A stretch of 64,000 nt of DNA from Cenococcum geophilum 1.58 (lineage: Eukaryota > Ascomycota > Dothideomycetes > Gloniales > Gloniaceae). Each line of letters opens with the position of its first letter. Position 1 is the first letter of the stretch. Under the pieces are notes generated by a model. It worked only from the letters and a program-made list of their open reading frames with translations. It was not told the origin of the DNA and did no database searches. Positions 1 through 12,840 of this stretch are shown in pieces. The position numbers and the translations under genes are program-made. The stretch lies in the NCBI GenBank assembly GCA_001692895.1, contig KV748240.1, forward strand, positions 62,001 to 126,000, in the 5' to 3' direction.

Positions 1-849
1 TTTTGCTAGGGTATGCTATAAAGACTTAGTAATAAGCTTCGCGGATTAATTTAGTCCATAAATTAATTATTAATTTTTTTTAATATCTATTGTATTATAC
101 TACGTACAATACTACATATGCAGCCTCTAGGCTATAGCGCTATAGTCCTATATATATAAATCCCTTAGGGCAGCTTAATATATACTAGTAACTATATCCT
201 AGTAATTTATAAGCCCCTAAACTAGGGGTTTATAGTTCCTTAGTAAAATACTAAGTTACAAGCAACTACTAGGGAATAAGAAAATGGTAAAAAAACTATA
301 AAGAATAAGAGATCCTAACGCCTTTCCCTGTCCTTTTGTAATTTATTTCTGTCCTTCTACTTACTAATATCTCTTTTCTAGAAGCCTAGTAGGAGTTACC
401 TCCTATAGATCCTGCTGTTATTAGCCACTTTTTAGTAGCTATCCCTGTCCTACTTAGAAATAGAAAAAGCGCCTCTCTTCCTTTTTATGTATAAAATAGC
501 TTCTTTAGAGAGAGAGAAGAGCCTAGTTTCTTTCGCATTTCTCTTCTTTCTTCCCTATATAGATTGCAGTCTAGTAGTAGATGTCTAGGGGTTTATAGTG
601 CTCTATATTCCCTAAAGCATCTACCTTCTTTATCCTCTCCTATTACTTTAGTAAAGGATTTAAAATAGCCTTTTTCTAGCTTTAGCTGGAATAAAGCCGA
701 TTGTAGCCTTTTAGGATATTTATCCTTAGGGGCTTTAAGAGAAAAGGAATGGCTTCCTTTACAGATCCTAGTATAGTGTTTTCCTTTATTCTTATTCTGC
801 TGCTAGTTGTTTTTCTACTATTCTAGTATCTCTTCTCTTGCCGCTCTCC

Positions 850-3800
850 CCATATATAGGCTAAGAAGGTATAAAAAGATTGTAGTTTTCTTCTAGAAAG
901 GCCCCTTTTTGCTAGCTTATCTACTATTTTGTTTCTATAGATTCCTAAATAGCTAGGAACCCAGTAAAAGTTGATATAAATCCCCTTACTAGCTAAATAG
1001 GAACAGCTTTGCGTAATTTTAAAGACTAGTTCTTGCCCCCCTGTAAGAGAATTAAGCTATAATCTCTTAATAGCCGCTTGGCTATCTATAAAGATATAGA
1101 CTTGTTTCTCTTTTAGTTTTTATTGTTTTAGGTGTTCTAGGGCCCTATAGACTGCATAAAGCTCTATATCTATAATTTCTATATAGGGTCCTAGATTCCA
1201 ATTCGTTGCATATTTAATCCTATTTCTCTCCCCTATTTTATATATAGCAGCTGCATTAAATTTATTGTCTTTAGAGCTATCTATATAGTATATATCTACT
1301 AGGTCCCACTCTAGGGATTCTTAGAAATTTTCTACTAGTCTTAGATGTTCTTGTACAGCTTCTTCTTTACTACCCCTTAAGATAGAAAAGAATGCAGAGA
1401 TAGGAGGAGACCACGGTTTTTGCCATTCTAGAGAGATTTTCTCTATTTTCTAGTTTTGAATTAGCTGCTAAACTCTAGAGGCTAAAGATAGTAGCTATGT
1501 CTTTGGCTGTAAGAGGTACTTTATAGTAGAGTTTTTAGGGCTAGAACTAGAGCTAGAATTAGCTGCTAATTCGTCCCTATCTTTGCTAATCTCTTCTATA
1601 TAAACCTTCTTAATTACGTGGTTTTTCTTAAATTTTAGGATTTTTAATGCGTAGTTATTGCAAAGCCTTTTAAATTTAATTCTAGGAGGAGGAATAGAGG
1701 CTTTAATCTTTATAGCTTGGCTAGGAGATCCTCTAAACGCTCCTAGAACTAGTTTTAGGGCCTTGTTTTATAGAGATTGGTACCTATCTAGTAAATAGTC
1801 TCTAGATTTGCTTTTCTACTAGCATTATATACCGTAGTCTACTATAATGGTAACGTAAGCTATATAGAGCTGTCGTAGGGCTTATAGAGATAGACCTCTT
1901 TATATATTACCTAGTCTTCTAATTAAATAGAAGGCTGTTTTTGCTTTAGAGATTTGTATTTCTATATATTGTTTAAACTTAAGCTTTAGTGTTTATAAAT
2001 ACTCTTAACCACCTAACTAAGGGTTTTATGATATATTTCTACGTCTTCTAGTTTAATAACGGCTTGTTTTGCGTTTAGTAGATTTGTATTACTAGTATGA
2101 AGTTGTATAAGCTCTGTTTTACTGACGGTTTAATCTATTAGTATCTTGCCTTAGCTTTAGGCATTAGCTATTACTGACGACCCTATTCTCTCTGGCTCTT
2201 CTTACTATTTAGACTTTGGCTGAATTTAACGTGTAACTATATTTTCATATCTTCTATATCAGCTTTGAGAGTAGGCTCCTTCTGTCTGTTCATGGTGCAG
2301 GTATTGCTTACTCTTTAGAAATAAAATAGGGGATATAGGCGATCCCTATAGTATCCCTGTTTCTAGTTCTACTTTTTCTTATATTTGCCNATTAAAGGAG
2401 AGCTGTAGCTTTCTATTGCTAAGGAAAGTAGCTACCTATTATGTAAACGCTATAGGTAGTCCTAGTTCCTTACAGATAGATANAAGCTNGTTTTTAGAGA
2501 NATGGTCAAAAGCCCCTCTTACGTNTAGNAATAANGTAGTNGCTATCCTTTATCTAGCTTTTTTCCTACTATTTTTAGATTGGATATTATTTAGAAGTAA
2601 TAANACTGCGTCTATTANAGACCGCTNTCTTCTTCCTCCTAGTTAAGAATCTTAAAGNAAGCTAGTAGTACTAGCTAGATATCCTAATCTAGTAATAAAG
2701 ATCTTTTCTAAAGTCTTCCCTAGGCAGTTTAGTAAGGAGATAGGTCTATAGGACTTTGGTAAGGAATAGTCCTCCTTATTTACTTTAGGGAGAATAACTC
2801 CTTAAGCTTCTCTTTAGACCTTTAGCTAATAGCCTAGGATAAATAAAATCCTATAGATTCTATATAGAAGATCTTCTATAGTAGGGTAGGCCTTTTATAG
2901 AATTGTAAAAGATATCCTATCTGGTCCTAGAGCCTTTTTATTAAAGCTAGAGAAAATTGCTTATTTAACTTCTATTTTCTTTAGTTCTGGCCATTCCTAT
3001 TTATTATCTATTATATAGTCCTTCTACTCTATAGGGCTAGTAGAAGGGGGGGGTTAGGGAATAGAGTAGTTGTAAAAGCTTTATACTGGTCCTTGAAGCT
3101 TTCTACTAGTCTAGTAATCCCGTCTTTGCTATACTGTAGACTAGGGATTATTCGCAATGTTCTCTCCTTTGTATATTTTAGGGTTGTAAAATCTTCCTTT
3201 TCTTGTGCTTTTTCTAGGAAGCTATTCCAGCAGCTAGTCTTAGCTTCTCTTATTGCGTAAAAGTATTAATTTTTGGCTTCTTTATAGGCTTCTAGTCTAG
3301 AACTTCTAGTAGGTTATTCTTCTTAAAGTCTCCCTAGGTTTGCCATTTTTTGTCTTTTCTTTAGAAGCTCTTTATTCNACNATNGTTTAGAGAATTCGCA
3401 GGTTCTAAATCTAGGGATAGCTTTCTCTGCTGCTAGCTTTATACCTCTAGTAAGATCTATTACTAGATTATCTACTAGTGTACTTAAGCTTCTATCCCTA
3501 GGTCTATAGGAATCTTCTAGAGAGGCTAGGGGACCTTTTTCTCCTATCTCTATATAGGGGTTTTCTCCTACTAGTTCTTCTAGTACTAAAAGTTTCGCTT
3601 CTAGTTCTAGCTCTAGAACTTGCTCTTTTAAAGAGGTAGAGAAAAGCTCTTAGTTTGCCTTTTTTATAGAGAAAGGAGTTTCTTAAAGAGGGTTTAGGTA
3701 TCTTTACGTCTCTCTAGTAAATAGAGAGAATGCTATAGTCTTGTAATTAGATCCTATTTCTTCTATTATAGTCTAATTATCCTAGGTATTTTCTTGGAAG

Positions 3801-4450
3801 TTTCCTAAGTAGAAAGCTAGGTCTATAATAGACTTTTCCCTTATATTAGATCTATAGAAGGTCCCTTCCTATTCGTCTAAATTTAGTAGTTGGCAGTTAT
3901 ATTTGTCTAGCCAATCTACTAGTTCTTTAGCCTCCCTAGTTGGGTTCCTAGCTAGCGCGTTCTACTATTTATAGTGTAGGTTATAGTCTCCTATTAGTAT
4001 AAAAGGGAGATCTATTTCCAGTTCTAGAATGGCCCTAGAGATAGTAGTTATACTACTTCTTTGGGTTCTAGAGTTTTCGTCCAGTTATCTCTTATTATAG
4101 ATGTTAAATAGTAGAAAACTTTTAAGTTGGCTATAGATTTCTAATACTATAATATCTGTATCTTTGTAGATATCCTCCCTATTTCTATATTATAGAATAC
4201 TAGAAATATTTTTCCTTATATAGATAGCTACTTTAGGTTAAATAGCTAGATTACTAGGGAGGATTAGGTTAAATATAAGATGTGGAATAGAAAAGTAGGA
4301 TTCTTTTTGTCTATCTTTCCAGGTACTAGGCTCTTATACTAGAATAATATCTATTTTTTTCCTAAATCCTATTTCTAGTAGGGTTTGCTGTACTTCTTAT
4401 CTTTTTCCTATATTGTGTTGTATAAAGGAGATTTCTCCCCTAGTTTTAGA
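850..4450 (-). pseudogene. LINE ORF2: endonuclease-RT-RNase H, broken
   Basis: The minus strand shows an APE-like endonuclease at about 4,450-3,500, beginning with an IQHNIGKR-like start and followed by an IILVQEP motif. Reverse transcriptase follows at about 3,000-1,750, then an RNase H domain at about 1,300-850 whose ELYAVYRALEHLKQ and FIDSQAAIK motifs are still readable. The family role is target-primed reverse transcription of the element RNA. TAG and TAA codons where CAG and CAA are expected, plus frame changes, make it non-functional. Domain limits are approximate. Confidence 0.8.
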
Positions 4451-4539
4451 AACTAGAGAGATCTCTTTTTCTTCCTATATAGAACCTTCTAAGCTTATAC
4501 TTATTAATATACTAGCTTAGCTACTTTAAGAGACTTGCA

Positions 4540-6000
4540 GTCTTTGCTATTAGCAAAGTGATTTTCTTTATAATTGCTGCAAAGAGGGGTAGTATGCTTG
4601 TAAGGTCTTTCTATTATATTATAAGTGGAACAGGAGTGGTCCTTAGATAAATATGCCGCTGTATAAAATCGACAGGCCTTGGTAGAGCATCTATCTCCTA
4701 TATAGTCAAAATTTTGGCAACTTGTACACTGTATAGTAGGAGAGACTTTTAGGTATTTAACTACCTTAGCAGCTACCCCTGTAATTAGGATTTCCTTCTG
4801 CTTAAGGATTTCCTATCTTTTCTCCTTATTTTCTATAGTAAAGACTATAGAGCCGAACCTAGTTTGTGGATTATATCTCTTTTCCCTAGGTGAGATCTAT
4901 TTAGGTAACCCCTGTATTCTAATAGGATTAAAAGTCTCTATTTCTTCTTTTAGAAGTTTAGAGCCTTCTTCTTCTAGGAAAGGGGAGATAGGGATACTGT
5001 AAGCTACTACCTAAGCCTAGGGCTCTAGTTTTTGTTCCCTTTTAAAAGAGAAGCAGTTAGACTAGATTTCTTTATATTTAACTAAATACTCTGCATTATA
5101 TTCTTCTGTAGTTATAAGGAAAATATTCTGCTTTTCTCTAGTTCTAGCTATAGTAGCTATTACTAGCTTCTTTATTTGCAGTTTAGATGTAAATAGTTAA
5201 TTAACCTAATTTTATAGAGAGAAGACATCTAGAGGCTGGTCCTTTTGGTCTGTAACTAGGACTAGTCTCCTTTCTTATAACTGCTTCTTTTTTCCTCTAG
5301 TAGAGGTAGAGCTAGTAGAGCTAGTAGGGGGGGATAAGGAGGGAGGGGGAGAGGAAGAGGTAGTAGAGGAAGAGGTAGTAGAAGAAGAAGGAGCAAAAGT
5401 AGAAGAAGAGAGGCCCTTCTTTAGCTTCTCTGCGTAGGTTTACGTTTTTAGGGCTGCCTCCTTACGGAGAGCTCTTACTTCTTCTACTAGTCCTTTTAGG
5501 ATATCTCTTTCTTTTCTTTCCTTTTCTTTTATAAAGGGATTTTCCCCTACTAGAACACTCTATATATAGTCCCCTAGTAATTTAACTTACTCTTTTTCTT
5601 CTTCTTCTTTTAGCCCTATATAGGCCTGGTTTAGGTTATATAGAGCCATTTATAGGTGCTGTTTTGGAGAAGAGGTAGAAGAAGGTATACTAGCCGAAAT
5701 AGGCTTAGGTATTAGTAGCCTTCTTCTTTAGTTTTAGTTCTCTTTTCTATTTTTAAAAGAAGATTGCCTTCTTTTCCTTCTATTCTTTTTCTCTACGTCC
5801 TCCCTAGATGGGCAGGGAGAGGGCGGAAGAGAAGAGGAAGAGAAGGTAGGTGAGGTAGGTAAGGTAGGTAAGATAGCTAAGAGTTTGTCCTCGCTTGTCT
5901 CTATAGTGTCTTTACCTCTAAAAGGCTTAGTAGCCTAAGGTTCTCCTATCCCAAATAGGCTAGAGTAAGAGGGGAAAAGGAAAGTGAATTCCTTATTATT
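4540..6000 (-). pseudogene. LINE ORF1 (gag-like, CCHC knuckles), broken
   Basis: Cysteine/histidine-spaced knuckles are readable on the minus strand at about 4,760-4,560. Upstream is a Glu/Lys/Ser-rich low-complexity stretch (about 5,300-5,900) that would encode charged, coiled-coil-like segments. This is the usual nucleic-acid-binding ORF1 of Tad-type LINEs. The same knuckle region is found in the deleted copy at 14,760-15,010. Confidence 0.65.
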
Positions 6001-8794
6001 TATCTCTGTATTATTATCTTTAGGAGGCTTTTTAGGCTTAGTAGCCTAAGGATTCTTTAATATTTTATAGGGGGGTTTTCTAGTTTTTTCAGTAGATAAT
6101 AACCTCCTTAGGTCTCTTATCTCCTAGTCTTAGAGGTGAAAAACTAGGCAAAAAGCCTTGCTAGTTTTTACTATCCTTTTTACCTTTTCTCCTTACTAAT
6201 CCTATTAGAGGATTTCTAGGGAGACTAGGCTAGAAGGTAGTAGAAAAACTAGCTAAAAAAGACTAGCGTAGTTATTTTCTTTTCCTTTTAGAATTAGAAA
6301 AAACTACTAAAAAAAGTACTTGTTAGGCTTTTGCTAGCAAAAAAGCCCTAAAGGCAATCCTCCTCTTACTAAGGAAAGTCTGACTAAAAGAGATATAGAA
6401 AAGTACCTACACCCCCTATTTTATTAGGCTTTTACTTTCTATAGAAGAAAAACCTAAGAAAAGTCTATATTTTGTAGTTTTGGTATTAGTAGTGGTAGTA
6501 GTTTTAGTTTTAGTGTTCTTATCCGTGCTTTATTTATACGCTAAGACCCCTTTTATTAAGGCCTCTATCGCAGAATAAAGGGGGTAATGAGGGGAATAAG
6601 TTTACCTTTAGCTCGCTAGGTAGGCAGAATTAGGTCTTAGGAGTTAGGAAAACAATAGTTTTTAATAGTAAGATGGGTATGCGTAAGTTTGGAAGTGCGG
6701 CGCTACCTTTTAGTAAGGTTCCATGTGCGGTGAAGGTTTTAGTCCATAAATTGTTAATATTAGGGACTATAAGCTGCTCCTAGTATAGGAGCAATCCTTC
6801 CTTTGTCTTAGAATTGGGGTCTCCTTTTATAGCTTATTTATAAAGGGCCCTTAAGGCATTAGCCGTGTAGTTTATAGTTAGGAGGCGGTTAATTAGCCCT
6901 ATTAGCTTATCTAATAACTCCTTTATTAATACTAGCTTGTTTTACTAGGAGTTTAGCTCCTTAAGGATTTATAGGTTAAGCTATTTTAGATAGAGGAGGG
7001 CGCGCGTTTAATATTAGGTCTTTAGCTTGTCCTAGAGTCCTATATCTTATTCTCTTTAGGTTAGGGTATTAGCCTTAAAGTTTTACTTACTAGAACGATA
7101 TATAATTATAAAGAAGAATTAGGAGAGTATTTCGGCCTACTAAGCTTATTATTTAAAAAGCTACTTTATAGTTATAAAGTACTTTAGGGCTTTATAATCT
7201 ATATATATCTTAATTTAGAAGTTTGTACCTTTAAGCTCTACGCGCTATTAAGAGAGTAATTAAATAATAGCTAGTATTTCTTTGTTATGTACTTTATAGT
7301 TATACTTAGCTAGGTCTATTATCTTTAAGAAGAAAGCTATAGGGTACTATTTACTGTCTAGATATAACTATAATAGGATTCCCGCTATAACCCTATTAAA
7401 GGCGTCCGTTTCTAGCATTAATTTAAGGTCTAGGTTATAGTAATAAAGAATTAGGGAAGAGATAAGCCGATTTTTTTCTCTCTCTTTAAAGGCTTTTATA
7501 TAGCTATTATTAAAAATAAAAGGCGTGTCCTTCCTAGTTAGTTGTATAAAAGGTTTTACTATAATTCTATAGTTATAGATAAATTAGTAGTAGAAGTTAT
7601 AAAAGCTAAGAAAGAATTGGATTTCTTTTGCTATATAAGGGGGCTTTTAGTTATAGATTACCTCTACCTTCTTAGGGTTAACCTTAATTCCTTCTATAGT
7701 TACAATAAACCTAAGGTATTTTTATATATTTAACCCTAAACTTATATTTCTTAATATTAACTTATAAGCCCGCGTTCCGTAGTCTCTTTAAAACCTTTTT
7801 AATATAAACTTAATACTTAAGTTTATTATCTAAGTATATAAGAATATCGTCTAGGTATACTGTATAGAATTAATTTAGGTAATTAAAAAGAACGTTATTT
7901 ATATACCTTTAGTATATAGCTAATCCGTTTATTAGTCTAAAGGGAAGAACTTTATATTTATAGAAGCTATAATAGGTATAAAACGTAGTTAAATCTTTAG
8001 ATGCGGGGTCTATTCTAATTTAGTGGAAAGCTTAATAGATATTAAGTTTAGTAAAGATCTTTACCCGGCTTAGACGTGTAAGGGTCTTATTAATTAAAGG
8101 AATAGGATACTAATCCTTTTAAATAATAGCGTTTAGCTTTTAATAGTTAATATAAAAGCGGAGGCCTTTATTAGGCTTTTTTATAAATAGNATAGGGGAA
8201 GTAAAAGNGGCTTAACTTNGCTNNATAAACCCTTTATNNAGGTTATTAATTAAGTACTACTTTATTACTTTTAGCTTATCCGTTAATTATTAGTAGAGGG
8301 GGCTATAACCTAGCAAGTTATTAGCTTCTAATTAAATCTTATAATTATATATCTAGTAAGGGGGTAACTTATCTAAAGCCGCCTTTAAGAATATATTCTT
8401 ATAATTTATATAAATAGTAGAAAGGAGGCGTTTAACTAGTTTCTTATTAGTTTCCGCGGCTAGCTCTTCCTCCCTATTATTAATAATTTGGTTAATCTTA
8501 TATAGGCTTATTATAAAGACCTTATTATCCTTTTAGTACATATTAAAGTGGAATACTATAGCGCTAATTACGGCGATATTTATAGTGGGGGGGGGTTATA
8601 TAATAATAGGGGCGTATATAACTTTGTGGACTTCTAGGGCACTAGCGTTATTATTACTCCTTTTAACTTCTATTATATCTTTTAGAGGTTATTCCTTATA
8701 TTCTATTAATGCGTTCTTTTTTATACTAGTTAAATCTACGTAAATTAGACATTATTTATATTACTATTTATCCCGCTTCTATATATAGAGTTTT

Positions 8795-9702
8795 TAAATA
8801 GTGCTGCTTTAGGGCCCAGGCCCACATAAAGGAGGAAGGGAGACGCGTAAGAGGCCAGCAAGGACAACAGCAAGAGAGAGAAAGGAGTTAAAGTAGAGCA
8901 TAAAAGAACGCCAGGAAACCATCTACCGCAATACAATACTGGCTGGACTAATGCTGGAGAGGTATATGGGAGTCGAAGGTACAGAGGCTGACTAAGGCAA
9001 GAGAAACCCAAGCTATAGCATAGTTAACGCTATAGGGGGTAAACACTCTAGGGCTCCAAGAAGGCCTAATAAAGGCAGAAAATATAATGGCAACACTCTT
9101 AAGAATAGGAATAATAGGACTAAAAGACTAGCTCTACTGGGTAGGTGTCCTAATAGGTAGCCTAAGATGCGAATGTAGCTGGCCAAGATAGACACCAAAA
9201 CACGTAATACTGTTATGCCCCTTACGCACTAACTAAAAAGTAATACTCTTAATAGCTGGCACAGAGAACTATAAGACACTACTCTCAATATAAAAAGGCC
9301 TTAAGGCGGTTACCTAGTAGCTTATTAGCCAAAATATACTAAACCAGTTCCGAGTTGCAAAGGAAATGACAATAAAAAGTAGGGGGGCGAGCAACGGGCG
9401 CCCCCTAATGACTCTATAGTAGTAGAGTAAAGTATACAATACTAGCGCGTCCGTAGGCTTGTTACGGCAGCAGTGGTTCCCAAGGAGGTTAAAAAGTAAG
9501 GTAGTAGAAGCACTACAGGTGACTTATAGGCGCCTCGCAGGCGCCTTGTAGGCGAGTCCCAAAAGGTAGGGAGATAGATTATGGGGTTTTCTTAAGTTGA
9601 GTCTTTCTTAATTTGAGTTTTCTCCCTATATGTAAATAAGGAGTAGTCCGCGTGGGCCTAATAGCGATCCGAATCGGACGTTAAGCAATAAATTATTATT
9701 AT
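8795..9702 (+). mobile_element. 5'-truncated LINE fragment, second family
   Basis: This 908-bp fragment matches the last part of the LINE at 44,672-50,206 and ends in the same TTA-repeat tail. A 15-bp duplication, TATATATAGAGTTTT, brackets it at 8,780-8,794 and 9,703-9,717 inside chromovirus A. It carries the C-terminal ORF2 region with Cys/His residues, seen as LIKAENI and LLCPL-like motifs on the plus strand. The 5' truncation is what aborted target-primed reverse transcription leaves. It is less RIP-decayed than its host. Confidence 0.88.
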
Positions 9703-11726
9703 TATATATAGAGTTTTCTTTAAATATAGTGTTTTAGAAAAGTATTTTTATTAATACGGAGTTCTTTCTAGCTTTATAGCGGGCGTTTTTTTAGATAAAG
9801 GCTAGATTACGGGCTAGGACATTTTACTAGTAGGTATAGTTAGCCTCTATAATTAGTGTCTTATAGTTAGTTTAGATCTCCTTAATAAAGGAGGGTAACC
9901 TTAGTTTATCTTCCGGCTAGATAACCTGTCTTTATTATATATTTAACTAAATATTAAAATAGGACATATATTTTTGTCTAAGGATTATATTATAGGACCC
10001 TAGGTCTAAAATGCAAAAGGGGATACTATATTAGCGTTATCCGTTAAGAGCGATATATAACTTTAAGATATAGGTAATAGGCTAACCGGCTTAGCCGTTA
10101 TAGCCTTTTACCTAGATAGGCTTCTCTAGTTAGATAGCTTTTGCATTTAAACACTTAGCAATATTATTTATATAGGCAGTATTTATAAAAGTAAAGCTAT
10201 TTGCTCTAGTGTTAATAAGGGTAGTTATATTAACTCTATATTCATTTTAAAATACTATATATAGAACCGTAAAATACTTTCTACCCATTAACTAACTAAG
10301 ATTAATCTCTTTAAAATCAATAGAGTACCCTAGGGGGGAGTCTTTCCCTAGGGTTCTTCTTTTCCTAACTTATTAGACGTTTTTCCTTCCTTTATTTCCT
10401 TAATATTACCTATATTCTTTAGCTCTGGGCAAGATAAGATAAAGTAACCCTCTTTATTATAGTTATAGCATATAGCCGAGGTAGGGTTAATTAGAGTATT
10501 ACGGCGAATACTAGTTAATAGCGTGGTATATAGCTAGTTAGGCGTTACTTACCGGTGCGTAGTTATAACCGCCTTTAGTATAAAAGTAGTTATAGCTTAT
10601 CTTCCTACTTCTGCTTTTATAGGTATAGCTAGCGAGTTTTAATTACTACGGAGTTGCTTCTACTAATTAGAGTAGGCGTTAATCTGCTTTAGTTCTAAGT
10701 CTAATAATAGGTAATAAGCTGCAAGTCTTTTATAAGTTAGTAAGTTATTTAAGGTTATAACGATTTTTTCTTATAGCTGGATTATTAGCTTATTATATAG
10801 GTCTAATTAGTAGTTCTTAAAGGGAACCTAGCCTTCTCCTATAAGGTATAGGAATTAAGTTTAGAATTTAGTAAAGGGTTAGTTTAGTTTTATTATTAGG
10901 CGATTATAGTTATAACGGGTATTTTATACTTTATTTAGGTTAATATAAATAGCCGCTAAGTACTATATTATCTTATTAATAGATATAAATCGGATAGGGA
11001 AGTCGTCCTTAAACTTGGCTTAAAGGTACCATTAGGCGTCCCTAGTGGTTTAACTAAAGAGGTAAAGCATTTTAGCTTCTTTAAAAAGGAAATAGTTATA
11101 GTTAACGCGGAGCTTTCCTTATACTTAAATCCTCTAATTCTTAAAGGTAGGGTCTATCCTATTAAATAGTAGTAGGGGGTTAGGGAGCTTAACGGACTTT
11201 AATTACTTTATTATTATATCCGTACTCCCTAGTATATTGCATTTAGTAGAGTAAATAGGTTAGCTAAGGCTTTAAGAAGGGGAAGCTAGGCTATTTTATA
11301 GGGCCGCGAGGCTTTCTAAGATCTCTTATATATTTCTTACTTTAAGACAATTAGCTTCCTAGCTAGCTATAAGGGCGCGAATATACTCGCGTATATTTAT
11401 ATTTATATTATTATCTTTAATTTCTAATCCCAATTGGATCTTAGGTTCCTCTTAGGTAGAGATAGCTCTCTTAAATAAACTTACTTTAGGTGTTATTATT
11501 AGCTTCCTAAGGTTTATTGGTATTATACGCTTTAGTTTTAATTCTGGGGGTATAGGTCTAGTCCTATTTAGCTTATAAGGTAGGATATTATCTAGGCCTT
11601 CTTAGGCAATATAGAGTTGTTTTAGTGTCTAAGTATAGCGCGTTAATACGTTATTATAGACGAAGTTTCTTTAGAGTGGGATATTATTAAGGCCTTCCTA
11701 GGCAAGGTAGGGTGAGCTTAGTATAA

Positions 11727-11932
11727 TGTTACGGCTTAAATAAATACTTTTAAACCGAAGCTTAAACAAATACTATATTATAAAGATACTAAGCTAAAGA
11801 GAAGAAAAAGGGGTTACTAGGACCAATGTAAATAAATATATAAGGTAAGCCGCTAAGGCGCTAGCTTTAGGCGGGCCAATTATAGGTCGGCAGAATATAG
11901 TAAAATTTGGTAGGTAACGTATAATATAGATA
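11727..11932 (-). repeat. 5' LTR of chromovirus copy A, eroded end
   Basis: It starts with TG at 11,727 directly beside the internal region and aligns over about 200 bp with the 211-bp LTRs at 33,740 and 39,719. Alignment is lost after about 11,925, where the expected end is replaced by unrelated AT-rich sequence, so no target-site duplication can be read on this side. Confidence 0.75.
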
Positions 11933-12277
11933 TACGCGTAGCTTTAATTCTAGTATTACTATATAGACTATAGACTCTAAAAACCCTACTATGCTAAGGG
12001 ATATATAGTTAGCGGCAACTAAGCGAAATTAGATATATTCCGAGTTAGAAACCTATAAAAGGGGGGGTTAAAGATGGTAATATATATAGCTATATGTAAG
12101 TAGGAGCTTACCGTATATTATTTCCTACGCTTTAGACCAAAAAGTATCTTAGCTGTTACCGATCTTAAAAAGTCTATAAATATTATCGCTTATTAAAACC
12201 GGCTAGATAGGAAGGAAAAACTATTATTAATAGAAGGTTAATGTTTTTATTTCTATACCGCAAAAATAGGGGCTACT
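11933..12277. other. AT-rich spacer of unknown origin
   Basis: This stretch lies between the eroded LTR of copy A and a solo LTR. It has RIP-like composition and no recognisable frame. It may be the remains of an older element. I see no repeat match elsewhere in the window. Confidence 0.4.
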
Positions 12278-12487
12278 TGTTACGGCTTATATAAATACCT
12301 CTAAACCAAAGCTTGTAAAATGCTATATTACGAAGATACTAAGCTAAAAAGAAGGAAAAAGGGTTGCTAGGACCGATGTAAACAAATATATAGGGTAAGC
12401 TGCTAAGGCGCTAGCTTTGGGCGGGCCAATTATAGGTTAGCAGAATTTGGCAGAATTTGGCAGGTAATGTGCGATAGCGCCGTTACA
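12278..12487 (-). repeat. Solo LTR, chromovirus A/B family
   Basis: This 210-bp stand-alone LTR runs TG...CA and is nearly identical in layout to the LTRs at 33,740 and 39,719. The 5-bp flanks are CTACT and CCACC. They differ only by C to T changes and may be one duplication altered by RIP. A solo LTR is what unequal recombination between two LTRs leaves behind. Confidence 0.8.
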
Positions 12488-12840
12488 CCACCAATGTTTC
12501 CTATTTATAATTGCGGTATATAGTTATCCGCCCTATAGACTATTCGCTTACGCTTATAGTCCTATATAGCTTAATAGAATACTAAGCTTAACGGAATATA
12601 TACTTAAGATTAAGCCTTACCTATTTCCTTATATAATTAAATTACTATAACTATATATATAGAAACTAAAATTATTAAGATATGTGTATAAGTTATACTT
12701 TATAAGTTATTACATATAGGAACACCTAATATTTAATTAGCAGCCCGCCTATATAACACGCCGTTTAAATATATCTATAACCGCGTTAACGGCATTAAGA
12801 GTAAGATGTAAAGGCCTAGTAGTAATAAGATGCTTAATTA

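Larger units (their letters stand above)
65..6738 (-). mobile_element. Full-length Tad1/I-like LINE, RIP-degraded
   Basis: This non-LTR retrotransposon is inserted in chromovirus A. A 14-bp duplication, TTAGTCCATAAATT, flanks it at 51-64 and 6,739-6,752, and the host reads straight through when it is removed. The A-rich 3' tail is at the 65 end, so the element runs on the minus strand. Its order is ORF1 with zinc knuckles, APE-type endonuclease, reverse transcriptase, RNase H and 3' UTR. At about 6.7 kb it has the length of a complete Tad-type element. All frames are closed by many stops. Scattered ambiguous bases (2,390-2,660 and around 3,377) suggest an uncertain consensus in a repeat. Confidence 0.9.
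1..11932 (-). mobile_element. Chromovirus (Ty3/gypsy) copy A, degenerate, interrupted
   Basis: This is a decayed LTR retrotransposon of the same family as the complete copy at 33,740-39,929. Bases 1-50 and 6,739-11,726 align collinearly with 35,600-39,718 of that copy, so the window opens inside the region before the integrase and the 3' half lies outside. On the minus strand I see reverse transcriptase with its YLDD box near 7,850, RNase H near 7,150-7,550 and gag near 10,400-11,700. Every frame is broken by TAG/TAA codons. Differences from copy B are almost all C to T or G to A, so this copy is more heavily RIP-mutated. Two LINEs are inserted in it. Confidence 0.85.

Noticed and set aside
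2416-2646. 76-codon plus-strand frame rich in ambiguous residues
   Set aside because: It lies antisense to LINE reverse transcriptase, contains many Ns and has no family resemblance.
7542-7733. Plus-strand frame also present at 36,448-36,672
   Set aside because: It is antisense to chromovirus RNase H/RT in both copies, a shadow of pol.
9013-9198. Minus-strand Leu-rich frame, repeated at 49,526-49,732
   Set aside because: It is conserved only because both sites are the same LINE 3' region; the real ORF2 C-terminus reads on the plus strand.
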